Source: SIO4C1 sp039820425
GTDB taxonomy: Bacteria; Cyanobacteriota; Cyanobacteriia; Phormidesmidales; Phormidesmidaceae
Length of the DNA: 10,171 nt
NCBI GenBank assembly: GCA_039820425.1
Contig: JBCBQD010000217.1
Span: 1-10,171 of the forward strand
Reading direction: 5' to 3'
Below are positions 6,634 through 10,171 of the stretch, in pieces. Made by a program: the position numbers and the translations under genes. The number at the start of each line of letters is the position of its first letter. Position 1 is the first letter of the stretch. The notes under the pieces are model-generated. The model saw nothing but the letters and a program-made list of their open reading frames with translations, was not told the DNA's origin and searched no databases.

Positions 6634-6638
6634 TAGGA
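6634..6638 (+). promoter_or_regulatory. Ribosome binding site that fixes the bamA start
   Basis: TAGGA sits six bases before the ATG at 6645, a normal spacing, but directly abuts the ATG at 6639. It therefore favours the 6645 start, which also begins the signal peptide exactly. The in-frame GTG at 6579 would put about 20 charged residues before the signal peptide. Confidence 0.55.
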
Positions 6639-6644
6639 ATGAAC

Positions 6645-8972
6645 ATGCGTTTTTCGCCAACTTTTTTGGCCTGTTGTACGCTGGGTGCCCTGATTGGCTT
6701 ACCCGCTAAAGCGGAGTCCCTCTCAGCGATTGAGACAGCCGCAACCCCTGCATTAGAGACGCTGACCCAGCCATCTGCACAGTCAGATATCCGGTTAGAT
6801 AGTCAGTCCGTGGAGCCAGCCTCATCAATATCAGTCCCGCCCACAGCTGTTGCAGGTCCAAATGTTGCCAGCCCAAATGTTTCAAGTATAGATGTTGTAA
6901 GTCCAAACCAGCCCACCCCCAGTGAACCGCTTCCCAGACTTGCCCAGATTGACGAACCCGCTCCAGAACCCGCTCCAGAACCCGTTCCAGAACCTTCATC
7001 GGAACCAGAATCAGAGGCCGAAGACCCCTCTGAAGATAGGCTGCAGCGTCTTTTAGAAGGCATCAACCGTGAGCCTGAGGCACCGGCTGATGCTGCGCCA
7101 GAGCCTGAGGCTGAGGAACCCACTGCGCCAGAACAACCCCCTGCCGCTGAGGAGGCCCCGTCGGAGCCCCAAGCCGAAGAAGCGCCCCCAGAGGAAACCC
7201 AGGTCTTAGTTTCTGAGGTAGCGGTTGAGAGCGAGTCTGGCGAACCCCTACCCGAAGAACTTTTAGACAGCGTTTACAACGCTGCCATGACCCAACCGGG
7301 ACGCACCACCACCCGGTCTGGTTTGCAAGAAGACATCAACAACATCTTTGCAACGGGCTTTTTTGCCAATGTGAGGGCGTTTCCCCAAGACACGCCCTTA
7401 GGGGTCAGGGTAACGTTTGTGGTGCAGCCCAACCCGGTGCTCTCCGAAGTTGTCATTCGCGAAAATCAGGTGTTGCCCCCTGAAGTGATCAACGAGATCT
7501 TTAGCCCGCTCTACGGCAGGACCCTTAATCTGGTCGAGTTTCAAGGGGCGATCCTAGACCTCAACGACTGGTATCAGGAAAATGGCTACGTACTGGCCCA
7601 GGTAACAGCTGCGCCCCAGGTTTCCCAAGATGGTGTGGTCACCCTGGTAGTGGCTGAGGGCGTGATTGAGGAGATTGAGGTTCGCTATATTACCCTCGAA
7701 GGCGATGATGTCGACGAGGAGGGCAATCCTATTGAGGGTAGGACGCAACCGTTCATCGTTACCCGTGAGTTTGACACTCAGCCAGGGGAGGTTTTTCGAG
7801 ATAGTGCCATTCGGGATGATCTGCAGCGGGTCTTTGGCCTGGGAATTTTTGACGATGTGCGGCTCTCCCTCGATCCGGGGGATGAAGACCCTCGCAAGGT
7901 CAAAGTGGTGGTCAATGTCGCCGAGCGCAATACGGGCTCGGTGGGTGCGGCAGTGGGTTTTAACCTGACCGGTGATATCTTCGGCAGTGTCAGCTATCAA
8001 GAAGATAACTTTGGCGGCAACAATCAAAAGCTACGCACCGAGTTTCAGCTGAGTTCCCGTGAGTTTTTGTTTGATGTCAGTTTTACAGATCCCTGGATTG
8101 GCGGGGATCCCAACCGCACTTCCTATACGGTCAATGGCTTTAACCGACGGTCGCGATCTTTAATCTTTGATGGCGGAGAGACAGACGTTGACCTGGCCAA
8201 CGGGGACGACCCTCGGATCAATCGCTGGGGGGGGGGATTGACCTTTTCTCGCCCCCTCAGTGATACCTCCTCGGCGTCGGTGGGGTTTGAGTACCAGCGG
8301 GTGGCCTCGCTAGATGGCGACGGCGATCTGGTAGAGACAGATGAGCTGGGCAATCCCCTCACGTTTAGTGGTGACGGGCGAGATGACCTGTTTACAATTC
8401 CGGTGGGGTTTGTCTTAGATCAGCGCAACGATAGCATTTTCCCCACCAGCGGTAGTCTGCTGCGTTTGGGCACAGAGCAGTCGGTCCCCCTTGGCAATGG
8501 CAGTATTTTCTTTAATCGGCTGAGAGGCAGCTATAGCTACTACGTGCCGGTCAATGTCACCGGGTTTGGCGATGGCCCTGAAACCATTGCTCTGAACCTA
8601 CAAGCCGGGACGGTGATTGGTGATTTGCCCCCCTACGAGGCGTTTTCCCTCGGGGGGACTAACTCAGTCCGAGGCTTTGATGAAGGTGACTTGGGCAGTG
8701 GTCGCTCGTTTATTCAGGCCACCGCCGAGTATCGCTTCCCGCTGTTTACCGAGTTTCTAGGCGGAGCCCTGTTTTTAGACTTTGCCACCGACCTGGGCAG
8801 CGGCGATACGGTGCCCGGTGACCCAGCCGGGGTGCGGGGCAAGCCGGGGTCTGGCTTTGGTTATGGGGCCGGGGTGCGGGTGCAGACGCCCCTGGGTCAG
8901 CTACGCCTTGACTATGGTTTCAACGACGAAGGAGATAGCCGTATCCACTTTGGGTTTGGAGAACGGTTCTAA
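6645..8972 (+). CDS. bamA: Outer-membrane assembly factor BamA/Omp85
   Basis: This 775-residue precursor of the Omp85 family folds and inserts beta-barrel proteins into the outer membrane. Residues 1-23 (MRFSPTFLACC...LPAKA) form a signal peptide, likely cut after AKA. A low-complexity Pro/Glu/Ala-rich linker follows (about 30-185), then three POTRA domains (about 186-266, 266-341 and 341-428). Three is the usual cyanobacterial number, against five in proteobacteria. Residues 430-775 form the 16-strand barrel, with the conserved loop-6 'VRGF' (675-678) and a C-terminal 'FGFGERF' ending in Phe, the barrel-sorting signal. The length and architecture argue against a two-partner-secretion transporter, which has two POTRAs. 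It lies between purC and lpxC, and its TAA overlaps the lpxC ATG. Confidence 0.94.
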   Translation: MRFSPTFLACCTLGALIGLPAKAESLSAIETAATPALETLTQPSAQSDIRLDSQSVEPASSISVPPTAVAGPNVASPNVSSIDVVSPNQPTPSEPLPRLAQIDEPAPEPAPEPVPEPSSEPESEAEDPSEDRLQRLLEGINREPEAPADAAPEPEAEEPTAPEQPPAAEEAPSEPQAEEAPPEETQVLVSEVAVESESGEPLPEELLDSVYNAAMTQPGRTTTRSGLQEDINNIFATGFFANVRAFPQDTPLGVRVTFVVQPNPVLSEVVIRENQVLPPEVINEIFSPLYGRTLNLVEFQGAILDLNDWYQENGYVLAQVTAAPQVSQDGVVTLVVAEGVIEEIEVRYITLEGDDVDEEGNPIEGRTQPFIVTREFDTQPGEVFRDSAIRDDLQRVFGLGIFDDVRLSLDPGDEDPRKVKVVVNVAERNTGSVGAAVGFNLTGDIFGSVSYQEDNFGGNNQKLRTEFQLSSREFLFDVSFTDPWIGGDPNRTSYTVNGFNRRSRSLIFDGGETDVDLANGDDPRINRWGGGLTFSRPLSDTSSASVGFEYQRVASLDGDGDLVETDELGNPLTFSGDGRDDLFTIPVGFVLDQRNDSIFPTSGSLLRLGTEQSVPLGNGSIFFNRLRGSYSYYVPVNVTGFGDGPETIALNLQAGTVIGDLPPYEAFSLGGTNSVRGFDEGDLGSGRSFIQATAEYRFPLFTEFLGGALFLDFATDLGSGDTVPGDPAGVRGKPGSGFGYGAGVRVQTPLGQLRLDYGFNDEGDSRIHFGFGERF
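6849..6908 (+). repeat. Degenerate 15-bp tandem repeat (x4) in the bamA linker
   Basis: Four in-frame 15-base units start at 6849, 6864, 6879 and 6894. The first two are GTTGCAGGTCCAAAT and GTTGCCAGCCCAAAT. They encode VAGPN, VASPN, VSSID and VVSPN. The third unit is the most diverged. Confidence 0.7.
6954..6989 (+). repeat. 12-bp tandem repeat (x3) in the bamA linker
   Basis: GAACCCGCTCCA occurs at 6954-6965 and 6966-6977, and once more with one change (GAACCCGTTCCA) at 6978-6989. It encodes EPAP-EPAP-EPVP and fades into further Glu-Pro codons. The near-identity at DNA level suggests recent slippage expansion. Confidence 0.8.
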
Positions 8973-9868
8973 TGGGTAGCGAGAATTCCCTCCGGGAACG
9001 CTCTGTGAATACCGCTGCGATGCAGCAAACTCTGGCGGCGGTGGTTGAGTGTATGGGGGTCGGTCTTCATCTGGGCCAAACCACCCAAGTTCGCATTTTG
9101 CCGACCGAGCCGGGAACGGGCCGCTACTTTGTGCGGACCGACATCTCTGGGGCTGCTCCGATTCCAGCTACTGTTGATCAGGTGGTGCAAACTCAGTTAT
9201 CAACAGAGTTGGGCCAGGCAACCCCCGTGCGCACGGTTGAGCACCTATTAGCCTCTCTGTGGGCATTAGGGGTGGATAATGCCCGCATCGAGATTGATGG
9301 CCCAGAGGTGCCTTTGCTGGATGGTTCAGCCCAGGGTTGGGTGTCGGCAATGGAGTCAGTGGGGCTGGTGGCACAGGCAATACCGCGATCGCACCGCGTT
9401 TCCTTAGCTGCACCCGTCACAGTGCAGTCTGGCGATGCCTTTGTGGTAGCAATGCCCGCCCCGTCACTGCGATTTACCTACGGCATTGATTTTGACCTGG
9501 GTGCCATCGGCAACCAGTGGCATAGCTGGTCCCCCGGCAGCTCGCCCGACACATCCTTTGCCAGTGAGGTGGCCCCGGCCCGCACCTTTGGGCTGGCCCA
9601 CCAGATCGAGTATTTGCGATCGCAGGGCCTGATTCAAGGGGGCAGCTTAGAGAATGCCCTGGTTTGTAGTCAAGATGGGTGGGTTAATCCTCCCTTAAGA
9701 TTTGCAAATGAGCCAGCACGTCATAAACTTTTAGACTTAGTAGGGGATCTCAGCTTGCTGGGGGGTCTCCCCACAATGCATGTGATGGCCTATAAAGCAA
9801 GTCACCATTTGCATGTGCAGCTAGCTCAAAAGCTGGCTGAGGTTTGCCCCATCGAGGTGCCTGTTTAG
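8972..9868 (+). CDS. lpxC: UDP-3-O-acyl-N-acetylglucosamine deacetylase
   Basis: This 298-residue zinc amidohydrolase removes the acetyl group from UDP-3-O-acyl-GlcNAc, the committed step of lipid A synthesis. Expected active-site residues are present: Glu90-His91 in 'TVEHLLASLWALGVDNARIE', His251 and Asp255 in 'RHKLLDLVGDL', and His278 in 'AYKASHHLH'. The three zinc ligands are thus His91, His251 and Asp255, with His278 the catalytic histidine. Other family blocks are 'GVGLHLG' (29-35), 'PLLDGSA' (114-120) and 'ARTFGL...IEYLRSQGLIQGGSLENALV' (203-231). The ATG shares its A with the bamA stop (TAATG), and GGAG lies about ten bases upstream, so coupled translation is likely. M17 is an alternative start, but the overlap favours 8972. 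Length is close to the E. coli enzyme (305). Two HIP1 sites are inside (9385, 9616). Confidence 0.96.
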   Translation: MGSENSLRERSVNTAAMQQTLAAVVECMGVGLHLGQTTQVRILPTEPGTGRYFVRTDISGAAPIPATVDQVVQTQLSTELGQATPVRTVEHLLASLWALGVDNARIEIDGPEVPLLDGSAQGWVSAMESVGLVAQAIPRSHRVSLAAPVTVQSGDAFVVAMPAPSLRFTYGIDFDLGAIGNQWHSWSPGSSPDTSFASEVAPARTFGLAHQIEYLRSQGLIQGGSLENALVCSQDGWVNPPLRFANEPARHKLLDLVGDLSLLGGLPTMHVMAYKASHHLHVQLAQKLAEVCPIEVPV

Positions 9869-9880
9869 GGCGTTGTGTCG

Positions 9881-9900
9881 CCTGGGAATGCCTGGGAAAT
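9881..9900 (+). repeat. Short tandem repeat in the lpxC-fabZ gap
   Basis: CCTGGGAATG and CCTGGGAAAT stand side by side (8 of 10 identical). The rest of the 90-base gap shows no terminator or promoter I would defend, so fabZ is probably read from the upstream transcript. Confidence 0.4.
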
Positions 9901-9958
9901 GCCGGTCGGCTTGCTCGGGCCAGTCTCCGAACGCTGTTGCTGTTGCTAATTACGTTAC

Positions 9959-10171
9959 ATGTCCACCCTGCTTGACAATCAAAAACTTGACGATCAAAAA
10001 CCGGATTCCAAACTGTCTCAGGCCGATACACCCCCCTCAATCGAATCAGCTACGGTGAAAACGACGTTTACCCTCGAAGAGATCCACCAGCTTTTGCCCC
10101 ATCGATATCCCTTTGCTCTGGTTGATCGAATTATTGATTACGTCCCGGCCAAGCGGGCAGTGGGTATCAAA
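9959..10171 (+). CDS. fabZ: 3-hydroxyacyl-ACP dehydratase FabZ, 5' part
   Basis: The ATG at 9959 opens a frame that runs off the window end after 71 residues, so the gene is partial. Residues 36-71 ('TTFTLEEIHQLLPHRYPFALVDRIID...') match the start of the FabZ hot-dog fold. The 'LPHRYPF' histidine (His46 here) is the catalytic His; the catalytic Glu lies beyond the edge. FabZ dehydrates 3-hydroxyacyl-ACP in fatty-acid elongation. The first 33 residues are a polar, poorly conserved tail. An in-frame GTG at 10055 would remove most of it, but an N-terminal tail of this kind is common in cyanobacterial FabZ. There is no clear Shine-Dalgarno sequence. It follows lpxC by 90 bases, as in other cyanobacteria, where lpxA and lpxB usually come next. 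Confidence 0.95.
   Translation, partial: MSTLLDNQKLDDQKPDSKLSQADTPPSIESATVKTTFTLEEIHQLLPHRYPFALVDRIIDYVPAKRAVGIK
9971..10000 (+). repeat. 15-bp tandem duplication in the fabZ N-terminal tail
   Basis: CTTGACAATCAAAAA (9971-9985) is followed directly by CTTGACGATCAAAAA (9986-10000), 14 of 15 identical and in frame. It encodes LDNQK-LDDQK. It lengthens a non-conserved tail and should not affect the fold. Confidence 0.75.

Noticed and set aside
6706..7123. Minus-strand open frames opposite the bamA linker
   Set aside because: Repetitive Ser/Gly and Leu/Val peptides are the antisense of the Pro/Glu-rich repeats, not genes.
9972..10015. TTGACA and TTGACG as -35 boxes of an internal fabZ promoter
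   Set aside because: No -10-like hexamer lies 16-18 bases downstream of either; they come from the 15-bp duplication inside coding sequence.

Overview
The window is chromosomal DNA from a cyanobacterium, probably a filamentous Leptolyngbya- or Nodosilinea-like lineage. Three things point there: eight copies of the HIP1 octamer GCGATCGC in 10.2 kb (about 0.16 expected by chance at even base composition), a CyaB-type GAF-GAF-PAS adenylate cyclase, and the cyanobacterial order bamA-lpxC-fabZ. The genus is a guess; the phylum is secure.

Layout. Positions 1-393 hold the 3' end of a membrane protein resembling CPBP (CAAX-protease-like) proteins. It converges on a minus-strand REP-associated Y1 tyrosine transposase (412-936). 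Next comes a 475-bp gene-free stretch (937-1411) that is the most structured non-coding DNA here: two inverted REP hairpins, each with a GTAG foot, inside a diverged inverted repeat (982-1332), with two HIP1-centred repeats in the middle. From 1412 all genes are on the plus strand: lysS (1412-2959); a 290-bp intergenic stretch with a long imperfect inverted repeat and a promoter candidate; a CyaB1/CyaB2-like adenylate cyclase (3250-5814); purC four bases later (5819-6541); bamA/omp85 (6645-8972); lpxC, overlapping the bamA stop by one base (8972-9868); and the 5' part of fabZ (9959 to the window end).

How the genes fit together. bamA, lpxC and fabZ form an outer-membrane biogenesis cluster. 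LpxC commits UDP-GlcNAc-derived precursor to lipid A, FabZ supplies fatty-acyl chains and competes with LpxC for the same (R)-3-hydroxyacyl-ACP pool, and BamA inserts beta-barrel proteins. purC and the cyclase lie directly upstream on the same strand. The cyclase turns ATP into cAMP and is probably tuned by cyclic nucleotides through its GAF domains. lysS is an ordinary housekeeping gene.

I found no clear new multi-gene system. The observation most worth following up is the transposase with its paired REP hairpins, where a compensatory base change supports the stem, together with the HIP1 palindromes enclosed between them.
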